From Otatea glauca (taxonomy: Eukaryota > Streptophyta > Magnoliopsida > Poales > Poaceae), in the NCBI GenBank assembly GCA_036346275.1, contig CM070711.1, positions 47,679,435-47,743,434 on the forward strand: a stretch of DNA of 64,000 bases, in the 5' to 3' direction. How positions within the stretch are numbered: the stretch's first letter is position 1; each line of letters starts with the position of its first letter. A program made the translations under genes and the position numbers. Below, one piece after another: positions 54,728-64,000 of the stretch. The notes under the pieces are model-generated. The model made no database searches. It was not told the DNA's origin and saw only the letters and a list, made by a program, of their open reading frames with translations.

Positions 54728-57700
54728 ATGGCCGACCCGCCGCCCCCGGACGCAGGGCAGCCGGAGCAAGCACCCGCTGCCGAGAAGCGCCCCGCGGCGC
54801 CGCTGACGCCGGAGCACGAGGAGGCGGCGGTGATGGGGGAGGAAGAGTACGTGAGCGACCCCGACGACGCGCTGCTCCCGACGTTGCGGCGCCGGGATGC
54901 CAGCGACGACGAGGGGTCCGAGGAGGGGAGGCGCCAGCCCAGGGCGCGGATCGGGCCCGACCTCGATGACGATGGCCAGGGCGCCCCGGAGGTGTACGAG
55001 GACGAGGTGAACGACGAGGAGGATGACGAGGAGTACTACGATTATTTAGGGGAGGAGGAGGTGGTGGGCGAGAGGTTCGAGGAGGAGTATGATGGCCGTG
55101 CCGTGCCACCCAAGGAGGGCGCCGGCAGCCCGGGGAAGGAGGGCGAGAAGTTTGGGGAGGAGGGAGCCGAGGCGGAGGCCGAGGGGGAGGGGGAAGAGAA
55201 GAAGGAGCACGAGCCGTTCGCGGTGCCCACGTCCGGCGCCTTTTACATGCACGATGACCGCTTCCAGGAGGAGGTCCGCGGCCGACGCAGGTGAGGCCTC
55301 CTAGAAACTATACCTTTACTTGTAGCTTATAGTTTCTGTAGGATCGCAATTGTTCTCGTCTAGTTTGACTTTAGTAAAGGGAGCTAAATGTCTGCGTAGA
55401 AGGCTTTGGCGCTAATGGTGAGGGAGGGTTCGGTTTCTATCATCTGCAGTTCAGACAAAACAAAAACTTTGTCATGAGTGCAAACATTCCATAAAAAAAT
55501 TAAAGCTTCAGCTAGTGTTCTAAAAGGCGGCTAGGCGACACCCTCCCGACTTGCCAGCCTAACCAATTTATCCTGCCTAGGTGGCTGCCTAGGCTTTCCT
55601 AATCGATGATTAGGCCTGGTCTGCCGCCCAGCACCTAATGCTAGTGGGCGATAGACTAGCGCCTTGGTGAACACTTATCTTTAGTGAAATAGGACGTGCT
55701 AAATTCTAGAAATTGGGGATATCAATTATTAGTTGCCATCTTCTCAACTGACTTTTTTCTTATATGATGGGTGATTGTGCTCGAAATGTCAAATTCTGTG
55801 ATTGAGATGTAAGTCAGAGGCATGGTTATTAAGTCGTAAAGTCGAGTCGAGTCGCCACAGGGTCGACTTGTCGACTTAGGCGATTAGTCGTTTGACTAGG
55901 TGCAACTAGTCATGACCAGGTAGAAGGCATGGCTTGGTGCTACTCCTGCTGCTACTTCTACTGCACCACGCTGTAGCTGCCACTAGATCTCAAGGGAGAC
56001 AGCAAAACAGAGCAGAAAAACCAAGAGAAAGGAAGAGATAAGGAGAAAAAGGATCTCAAGGGAGAGGTGGGAGGAGGGGAGAGGAACCTGGAGGAGCAGG
56101 CAACGCTGCTGATGGCAACTAGAGCCGACGACAAAGGAGTCGCCTTTGACAGCTATCCGCAGCTCCCTCTCATCACCCTCCTCCAGCTGGTGGTGGTGGA
56201 GCAAGGGAGAGAGGGGGCAGCACCGTAGCATATCTGCGGCTGCGTGAGGGAGTGAAGCAGCTAGGGTATTCCTTTTAGTAAGCCTTGCTTGCTTATAGTA
56301 CTCGGCCAGTTGGCCCATGTAGTCCATCGGCCCATTCAACCCAAGAAGCAATCCAGCAAAGTGGAAGCCCTAAGCTGCCACTCCATCTCCCATCCTCTCC
56401 CTTGCGTCGTCACCCCCATTGCCTATGTGCCAGTGCTATCACCACTGCCGTTCGCACCTCTGAGGTGTCTTTGCTCTCTTCCCTGCCCCCCTTCTCGTCC
56501 TCCTCGCCTTCCCCTCTTCTCCATGGCTCCCTCCCCTTCCCCTTCACCTTCCCTTCTTCTCCATGGCGCCAAGTCGTAGTGCCAAGTCGTGTGATTAGTC
56601 ACACCTAATCATTGACTTGAAATCCAAGTCGCTTGGCTTGGCAACTAATCAAGTCGAGGGCCTCTAGTCATGCTCCTAGGCTGACTTTGCGACTAATCGC
56701 GCGACTTGATAACAGTGGTCAGAGGATAAGAATCCAGATAGACATTAAAATCTTGAATAAGGTCATAATGCCAAATACTAATCCACAATATGGGACTAGG
56801 AAAAAAAAGCAACAGAAAAGTTCTGGACCAGGGAGTCATACATGAAATAATTTTCTACATTCAAAACCATGGACTTACTGCTTCACACCTGTTGTTTGCT
56901 GAGGGGCGATGCAGGCATTTGTTCCACCTTGGTACTTACTGCTACACATTTGTACTATTTCTCTATTTGTTAGTTTCTCAGAATTCTTTATTATTTTATT
57001 TGGTTGCTTAAGATGCTGAGATGGTAATGGAGAGTAGCTAGAGAGAACTGTGATTAGAAATGGTAATGTTAGTTTAGTGCTAGAGTTATAGATGGATAAT
57101 GCTACCAGTGTTTGATGTTATGTATGTAGTCTATGCATATTTGTAGCTATCCAAGGTGGGTTTTGCTGGGACAAACTGTTAAGGGAATTCTGACTTCATT
57201 TTGAGCCTTGAGAGGGTGTCATTAAGGTTGCCTTAGGCATTACAATATTTAGGATAGAGGGAACAGAATGAGATGATTAATCATTACTTTTAGTAGAATG
57301 GAATGACTGTTGGTGGGCATAGTGTTGGAAACCTTGTAGTTATAAATATCCGCGCATGTTCTTCACAGGGTTCAGCATGCACTTCTTCTAACTCTTTCTG
57401 GCAAAATTATGCCGGCATTGTTGATATGATACGTGGGAAGGAGCTGTGAGCTAACCTTTTCTTCTTCTGCTAATGGCTTTCAGTGCAATTGGCAACTGAA
57501 CATGGTCAACCTTCTTCTGCCACTGTATGCTTTCGCCTTCCTGGGTCAATATAGTGTTGTATTTACCCCTGCAAACTGATCCTTTTGTTGGCAAGGGTCC
57601 AGTGACTATAGTGGCTATAGTAAATCTATGGGCTCATGTTGGTCCTTGTCGTAGTTTTGACTGGTTTTTGTAGTTTCTGTTTAGTCTGTTTACTTTGTTT

Positions 57701-60632
57701 GCAGGCTTTGTCATCATGCCAGCATTTGAAATATTTAGCTATAGTGGCTATCCTGCCGTTGTGCTGATCTTTTGTTTTCTTTTTAACCTAGGCGAATGCT
57801 TGGTGGGAGGAAGTTATGGGATGCAAAAGATGATCAAGCTTGGGTGCATGACAGATTTGAGGAGATGAGCTTGCAAGAGGATTGCTATCAAGTAATCACT
57901 CATTACCTTTAATGTGCAAAAGAAAGTTTTTTTTCTCTGTTAAGCCATTATTGAGGTGAAATATCTGCATTGCAGGATAAGCGAATGTCAAGAGGTCGTG
58001 TTAGAGGTCGTAGTGGTGGAGGTAAAATCCGAGGCACTGCTCATGGGTTTTCCAGAGGTGGGAAGTACAACGGTTATCATGACGATGGTAACAACCAAAA
58101 CCAGCCCCAAAAGGTTGTCAGAGGCAGAGGACCTCGGCGTTATGAAGCTGTTGCAAAGAACAACCGAGAGGTTGTTGGATTTCAACGTAAACAGTAAGTG
58201 ATAAATATCTTTGGACAATTGAAAGTAAATAGGTCTGGTCAATACTGCAGCTTTGCTTCTGATGTTTTTTCCCCACTTAATTGTCTTATTACTTGTTCAG
58301 ACCAGCAAGATCTCGACAACCTGCTGCAAATGCTGGAGCCATCAGAGAGTCTGGCCATATTTCAAATGCACAGTCAGAAGCAGCCCCTCCTAAAAAGAAT
58401 GTCGTCAGTTCAGGCTTAAATTCTGCATCACCACCGTTTTATCCCTCTGGCGCATCCAACCAAGATTTCTCTGTGGCAGCTCAAAGAAGGGACATACAAG
58501 CAGGTGGCTCCAATAAGGTTCATCCATCTTCCATGAAGATGGATGATAGCTTGAAGCTACAATCTGGTCAAGTAGTTAGAGGGAGAACAGCCATAGATTT
58601 TGGTGGGCGGGAAAGGTTTCATGTTGAGGGTCCTGTTAGACCATCTCCTGCAAGGACTTCAGGAACACCATTGAATTCATCAGGATTCACAGCATCATCA
58701 GTTAATGCTGGGCAATCCCCTGTTGTCAGGGCTCAAGGGGGAAATTCAAGTATCGGGATTCCTTCAAATAATCAGCCTACTTCATCACTTCACCAAACAT
58801 CTAGGATTCCCACACAACAGCAAAATCACACCGCAGTCATGCTGCAAAAGTCAGGCCAACTACCTAATCAATCTGCAATGAGAATACCAACTCAGCAGTT
58901 AAGCCATCGGACTGGCAATTCATCACCAACTGCTCAGCATCTACCTATTAGATCAACTGAAAGTGAGAATGGTTCAAATCCTAGTTCAAATAAATCCAAG
59001 GCTCTATCATCTGGGCCTGGAAAAACCAACAACCAGGAAACTGGAAAGGGCTCCTTTATGTATGGTGGAGCCCAGGTTCTTGGGGCTGCTGGTGCTTTTG
59101 GTCTTGCCCAGGGCGAACAAAATTTTCCTGGAACTCCAGCTCTCCTGCCAGGTTTGCTTCCTTAATCATTCAATTTGTCTAGTTTTCTTGTAATAATTTG
59201 ATTTTTATTGTTCAAATGAAATCACTTTAACTCATAGCATTTCCTTTTTATCCATGATTCAGTGATGCAATTTGGTGGCCAGCATCCTGGTGGACCTGGA
59301 GTTCCTACTGTTGGTATGGCCCTCCCTGGCTATGTAGCTCAACAGCAGCTGGGAATGGGAAATAACGAAATGACATGGTATGCTTTGCAATGTCTTGCTG
59401 GAGTTGTAATTCTGTTTGTTAGAATTTAATTTGTCTCTGATTTTTTTTCCTTGATGTAGTCAAGGAGCTTGTAAGTCTTAAGACAACAAATAGATTAAAC
59501 CCAGCATTATTTGCACTTGAATCCTGTGAATGCATGTATCTTATTGTTTCTCACTACTGACTACATTTTGCTTAAAATATGTTTTATTTCATTTAACTAT
59601 GACAGAGTGAGTTGATATGTTGATAACAATACTTTCGCTTGAAAGATAATATGAAGGGGATATTCAAATGGCTGAAATTGCTTCACAATATTAGTTCATC
59701 TCACTCATACACTCTTTTGTTGCTTCTTTTTTGTATTGGTTACAGTCTTATTGGACTCTTCATGTATTTTATAGTTCATTTGATTTGTTGCCCTCCTGGA
59801 CTCTGACATGGAATTTGTCTCCCTTATCTTAATAGATTATTACTGACTATTACACTTATATTTTCTTCATGGTTTTTTGGCCTCTACCTTACACCACTTT
59901 TGAAATGATGGTAATAGGTTGCCAGTATTGGCTGGTGCAGCTGGTGCTTTTCGAGGATCATATCCACCTTATATTGCTCTTGATCCGAGCTTTTACTCTA
60001 GGTCTTCAGGGCAGACGTCATCATCAGTTTCATCCAGGTAATACTAGTGTAAAAGACAGTTCACTTTTTGAGTCGGGCACATCTAGAATGGGCTGGCCTT
60101 TCTTCTGTTAAGCTGTGTAATTATACACAGCTATTAGCAATTTCTTGTAGATGGGAACCGCATGCAGTGCACACAGTTCTTTTTTTCTATACCTCTATTC
60201 CTGTCTGATTATATAACCTATTTGGCTATGTATTTGTTGCATTATCCATGATGTTCTCTTTCAAAAATAAGGGCATTAAGAAATATTTATTTATCATTAC
60301 AGGGAACCTAATAGTAACAAAGGGACTAAATCTCCTCCTCGAAATGGTAAGCCATGCTGCACCCCTATTATGCCATACTGATCATTAACTCTTAGCTCAT
60401 GTTAGCTTGTTACAACTTGTGAGTTGCTTTCATAAATAATCTGTCTATAACTTGCACTGCAGATATTGTGAATGAAGAGCCTGATCAGCGCCAGAACAAG
60501 CCTAGGAGGCAAGATTCTTCTGCCATTTTGACTCGAAATTATTCTTGTGTTTTACTTTTTTTTTACAATAATTGTTAGCTTACATATGCACCCTTGTCCT
60601 GCAGATACTCGGAGATGAACTTCAGTCAGTGA
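54728..60632 (+). CDS. MLN51: MLN51/CASC3 (Barentsz)-type exon junction complex protein, nine coding exons
   Basis: Exons inferred by splice sites and frame: 54728-55290, 57792-57891, 57976-58193, 58301-59151, 59263-59377, 59918-60037, 60303-60346, 60463-60508, 60605-60632; 694 aa. MLN51 is a core exon-junction-complex protein that binds eIF4A3 on RNA and stimulates it. The Btz/SELOR domain is split by intron 1: an acidic region to about residue 170, HDDRFQEEVRGRRRR, then MLGGRKLWDAKDDQAWVHD and RFEEMSLQE (to about 216). Residues 222-293 are RG-rich (RGRVRGRSGGG). The middle is Ser/Gln/Pro-rich and disordered. The end is RRYSEMNFSQ, like rice MLN51. The start at 54728 is chosen because MADPPPPD has a good CCCATGGCC context; the frame is open upstream to 54500. 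Intron 1 (2.5 kb) carries two transposon insertions. Intron 8 appears to be GC-AG. Confidence 0.9.
55514..55675. mobile_element. Small MITE-like inverted-repeat element in MLN51 intron 1
   Basis: The left end reads AGTGTTCTAAAAGGCGGCTA and the complement of the right end reads AGTGTTCACCAAGGCGCTAG, an imperfect terminal inverted repeat. 162 bp, non-coding. A target-site duplication was not clear. Confidence 0.45.
55821..56717. mobile_element. hAT-like non-autonomous element in MLN51 intron 1
   Basis: Flanked by a perfect 8-bp duplication GTCAGAGG (55813-55820 and 56718-56725). Termini CATGGTTATTAAGTCG and CACTGTTATCAAGTCG (right end read inward) match at 13 of 16 positions. 897 bp. Subterminal parts are dense in AAGTCG/CGACTT words on both strands. 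Frames inside (for example 55983-56351, minus) show no transposase motif. Confidence 0.75.
60509..60604 (+). other. Non-canonical GC-AG intron in MLN51
   Basis: The donor is AG|GCAAGA and the acceptor is CCTGCAG. Splicing here joins KPRR to RYSEMNFSQ and a stop, the expected MLN51 C-terminus. No GT donor nearby gives this frame. AG|GCAAG is the usual strong context of GC donors. Confidence 0.7.
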
Positions 60633-61021
60633 AGCACCATATAAGGTGGATTGCATCTGAATAAGCTGCTTAAGGTGAGTTACATATTGTTTCTGATATT
60701 GCTTATTGATTTCCTTTTTTCTGTTCTGTAAACTCACTTGTGGCATATGCTTATGCAGGCCCTATTTTAGGCCCTTTGTGATCTCCGGTTTTGATCTGGA
60801 TCACTTTGGGCGGCTTCTTGTCCTAAATTATATTAGGTACTGTCCGATTTTGATATTTTGAATCCTTACCAGTTGTACATGATGCATAAATTTGTGTGCC
60901 CAACATACATGACCTATGTATTCCACTCTTTGTGATTTTAACTGCAACATCATTACACACCCCATTGTATGAATATTTTTGTTGTTGTTTTTCTTTCCAA
61001 CCCCTGTCATTTCTTTCAGAT
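60633..61021 (+). other. MLN51 3' UTR with probable introns
   Basis: 42 bases after the stop, TTAAG is followed by GTGAGT (donor at 60675). An acceptor TTATGCAG lies at 60751-60758. A second donor-like TTAG|GTACTG follows at 60837 and an acceptor-like TTTCTTTCAG at about 61020. If both are used, an exon junction would sit about 120 nt after the stop. Confidence 0.5.
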
Positions 61022-62886
61022 GAATTACTAACACGTTGATCATTAATTTCTAGACGGATTTTTTTTTACAGAAAAGCATGCTTAGTTGTCAGTTGAGATA
61101 CCTGATTTATCTACTGGTGGTGTTTTTTATTTGATTGCAGTCAGCTAGCTATAGTACTCCAATTTTTATGAACATATGTTCCAGTTTGATTTAGATGTCA
61201 TTTTAGCTCTCATAGAACAAGGAATTTGTTTACGTGTGCTGACCTAATTAATTGTATATCCATATCTCAAACACTATTATCAGTAAGCATCAATTAGGGT
61301 ATCTGCCTATTTGGTGGGAAAAGTTGCCTAGAAATGCTGAAGTGACAAGTATTTGCAAGCCCAAACAACTTTGGTAAAATGACATCTAAATTAGACTGGA
61401 GGCAGTACTATTCTCCAGAACCATTCTTTTATATACTTTTGATTGGCATTTGATAGGATATTGCATTTCTTTTCAGCAGTTGGATACCTGGGGCGTGCTT
61501 CTAACTTGATTTGTACTGTTCACTTGCCAGTTGCAAGGTCTTATAAAATCCCTGTTTGTGCTGGAGTTATCTGATGGGGTCACTTTACAGCAGAGCAGGG
61601 GTGGCATTTGTTGCTTGAATTGTGGTAAACCTTTTTTAAGAGTAACACTTCAGAAAATGCCCTTCCAGTTTTATGGTATGTGCCTTCAGTTTTGATAACA
61701 ATGTGATTGGCAGCATCATGAATTTGTAGGTTTTGCTCGGTTGTGATGCGTCTAGAAATGTCAAATTCGTTGGTTGGGTCTGAAGATGTGGGCAGTTCAT
61801 GAAGAGAGCTTGGAATAATGATCTGCATTGGTTGATATAGTTTGGGTTTTTTAGTACATCTTGTTATTGACTGCAGTTTGTGTCAGTCTGATGTGCCTAC
61901 TCTTATAGTGGTACTGGCGAGAACAAGTGGCTCTATTGCTGCAGTTTGTATCTCTTGGAACATGTGGAAATGCGTGTGTGGTTTGTGACAATTTCCAGCT
62001 TGAATGAGTGTCCAGTTAGTTTGGTTCATTTTGGTAGGGTTACTTACTGTATTTATTTGTTTATCCATCGAGCTTATGGTTTCTGGGGTACAATTGAAGT
62101 TGTGAAAGATGGCTCAAAAGCCAAAACATGTACCCCAGAAAACAGCAATTGTGCCTTTAATATATCTGGGATCACAAAACCGGTTTGGAGTACTGGTTCT
62201 CAGATGGATCAAAATATTCAAAGGAAAAAATGTGGAATTTTTTTATTATGTTGCTTTCCACTGCCAGAAACCAACCGGACTGAATTGTGCGGTGGCCATT
62301 TGCTTTTGCAAGACTGTTAAGTCCATGAAATTGTCTTACAACATTGATACCCGTTTTCTGACAAATGGGTTGCCTCATATTCTGTTATTCATCTTTTGTA
62401 ACCAATTGCCATCTTTTTCTGACAAGGCAGGCAAGGTATATCATCAAATTCTTGCCAAATACTTATGTAGTGTTCTATAGGTCACCCAGCACCCACCCGG
62501 ATGGACATGAAATGTCCAGGGTGAGATTTCTTCACGCTAGACGGTGCAGAGGCTTGTCTAGTCTTCCAATTAGCAAGTAGTTGGACGGATGGATCTGACA
62601 TTGAGCTTCTAAGATCTTTTGTGTTCCTTGGTGGTTGATCTCACTGGATTTTTCTTCAGGCATCTTCTCATATGCCTCTAGAACATTGTCTTGTTTCCAC
62701 TGTGGTTCTGGAAAACCAATACAATAATGGTACCGGAGAAGGATTGTCATTGGCTGTCTGATGCATGTAAATTGATTAGCAGCTCACAAGCCTCCTGCTC
62801 CTGCACCTCTGCAACCGTCTATATATAACTGACTTTTAATCCATTGATCAACTGCTTGGTGTGGTGTTTATGCCTGGGAGATCCAT
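61022..62886. other. No further gene seen; 3' part of MLN51 transcript or intergenic DNA
   Basis: AT-rich with several splice-like sites but no conserved coding frame. Frames of up to 124 codons (61946-62320, 62109-62480) overlap each other in different frames and look like chance ORFs. The last few hundred bases serve as the 5' region of the HMA gene. Confidence 0.4.
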
Positions 62887-63500
62887 ATGGCTGCAAGAGG
62901 TTTCAAGAGGGCTTTGCGTTGGTTCCCTCCATCTGCGGGTTCCCGGGAGGAGGAAGACGAAGACAGCAATGAGAGGAACGGGTTGCTGAGGAGCCGCCTG
63001 GATCAGATTGTGCCCGTCACACGTCTTCATGAGCAACCTAAGGCGTTGGCTGTGCCTGTGCATGTGGAACTAAAGGTGATTTCACGCGCGATTTCTGAAA
63101 CATTTTACTGGTCTGACGACTCACACACTCACTTAACTTCTGGCATGGTATTGTTTTCCTACACTGCAGACTGTGGTCCTGAAGGTGTCCATGCACTGCC
63201 ATGGCTGCGCAAGGAAGTTCGAGAAGCAGATTTCAAAGCTGGAAGGTAGAAGAACACCATAGCGCTGCTCATGTTACCACTGCGTCGCAACAGCAAACAG
63301 CTTCACACTGCTATCTGCTCGATCGCTCGTGCCGACAATCCTGAATTTTCTCTACTGGATGAACTTGTGCAGGAGTGGTGTCCTTCGAAGTGGAGCTGGA
63401 GAGCAAGAAGGTGACAGTGGTGGGGAATGTCACCCCATTGGAAGTGCTGGAGAGCATCTCCAAGGTGATGAAGTATGCGCAGATCTTGGCGGTTCCCTAG
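62887..63500 (+). CDS. Heavy-metal-associated (HMA) domain protein, NaKR/HPP-like, three exons
   Basis: Exons 62887-63075, 63170-63245 and 63373-63500 with GT-AG introns join in frame to 130 aa. Residues 1-63 are an N-terminal extension with an acidic REEEDEDSNE stretch and a basic start (MAARGFKRALRWFPP). Residues 64-130 are one HMA domain: TVVLKVSMHCHGCARKFEKQ carries the MxCxxC metal site (Cys73, Cys76), then FEVELESKKVTVVGNVTPLE and a final helix. HMA domains bind soft metal ions such as copper or zinc. The pattern is closest to plant NaKR-like/copper-chaperone-like proteins. It ends in QILAVP and lacks the C-terminal CaaX box of HIPP proteins, so prenylation is not expected. The exact subfamily is not certain. 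Confidence 0.85.
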
Positions 63501-64000
63501 TGATCCGGTATCGCGTTACCTGTGAATGTGCAATGCGTGTTGCAGGACAATAAATATTGTTCCGTAGAAGAAAAATGCCATGAATGTACTTGAGAGAGTA
63601 ATGTTTCTTCAGTCTGAATCTGAAGAAGTACTGAGACTCGGTTTGGACTTTGGACCAAACTCAGTAATAGGAAGCAACGTTTTTTTTTGCCAAAAAGTAC
63701 ATGGATAGGGGCAACGTAAGGAATAAGAACGGAATATACATGCAAAAGAGAGAAACGAGCCTTTCACTCAAAAAGTGAAAAAAAAAATGGTTACCTGTTG
63801 CCAACGTATGTGAATTTAATTATCCAACAGTGAAAACTGTGGTTGTGCAGTTTTTTCTCGTATGAATTTTATTATCTTCTGCTCATACATACAGTAACTT
63901 AGTTTACCAAATTATTAATCACTAGTCTTGTACTAATACACTAGGAAGAGAGCGCAAATAAGACAGAAAGGAAATGAGCTTTGGTATTTGCATTCTCCTC
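63501..64000. other. 3' UTR of the HMA gene and intergenic DNA
   Basis: AATAAATATTG at about 63550 could be a polyadenylation signal for the HMA gene. The rest is AT-rich with no gene recognised. Confidence 0.4.

Noticed and set aside
55983..56351. 122-codon minus-strand frame in MLN51 intron 1
   Set aside because: It lies inside the hAT-like element, has no transposase motif and a hydrophobic low-complexity tail.
59457..59472. Possible 11-nt microexon in MLN51 between acceptor GATGTAG and donor GTAAGT
   Set aside because: Direct splicing of 59377 to 59918 gives the expected MTWLPVL sequence, so the microexon is not needed.
61946..62480. Two overlapping 120-codon frames between MLN51 and the HMA gene
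   Set aside because: They overlap in different frames, have no splice support, no motif and ordinary AT-rich composition.

Overview
The window looks like nuclear DNA of a grass (Poaceae). Host genes have short GT-AG introns and a GC-rich, monocot-style first exon. The DNA between them is a dense nest of Ty3/gypsy, Ty1/copia, CACTA and hAT-like elements. No rRNA, tRNA or CRISPR was recognised. All calls come from reading the sequence; no database search was run.

Host genes. (1) A minus-strand, two-exon gene (15068-15730) encodes a secreted cysteine-rich peptide with a Pro/Lys/Gly-rich tail. (2) A plus-strand, nine-exon gene (54728-60632) encodes an MLN51/CASC3/Barentsz-type exon-junction-complex protein of 694 aa. 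Its last coding intron appears to be GC-AG, and introns may continue in its 3' UTR. (3) A plus-strand, three-exon gene (62887-63500) encodes a 130-aa heavy-metal-associated (HMA) domain protein with an MHCHGC metal site. Two host-gene remnants are also visible: a frameshifted UBX-protein-like first exon (28283-28460) next to a CACTA terminus, and a possible presequence-like exon (42064-42194) between a CACTA end and a copia insertion.

Transposons from left to right. 1-8620 is most of a decayed minus-strand Ty3/gypsy element of the Tat type, with two RNase H regions and an antisense coiled-coil ORF. 9752-10028 is a CACTA 5' terminus. 10972-14331 is a 3.36-kb solo LTR with the target duplication AAAAG. 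16379-27429 is an 11-kb CACTA element with both termini and the duplication TGA; it carries broken TNPD- and TNPA-type genes and an extra internal 5'-end-like module. 28590-28811 is another CACTA 5' terminus. 28970 to about 37640 is a plus-strand CACTA whose transposase is split by a 4.56-kb composite insertion full of small inverted repeats. 37655-37793 and 41593-42062 are two further CACTA 5' ends, the second with a transposase fragment. 42462-49477 is a complete minus-strand Ty1/copia element (227/228-bp LTRs, duplication GATTT). 49723-50797 and 52543-54438 are two hAT-like non-autonomous elements sharing a ~165-bp internal repeat; the second contains a 0.99-kb solo LTR. Intron 1 of the MLN51 gene holds a further hAT-like element (55821-56717) and a small MITE-like repeat.

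The most unusual signal is a run of more than a dozen short hairpins at 32.8-34.7 kb. They share an ACACA-type 5-nt loop, while the stem sequence differs but stays complementary. Also of note are a 76-bp foldback insertion with its own empty-site control (26461-26537), the internal promoter-like module of the 11-kb CACTA, the cysteine-rich peptide, and the possible NMD-sensitive 3' end of an exon-junction-complex gene.
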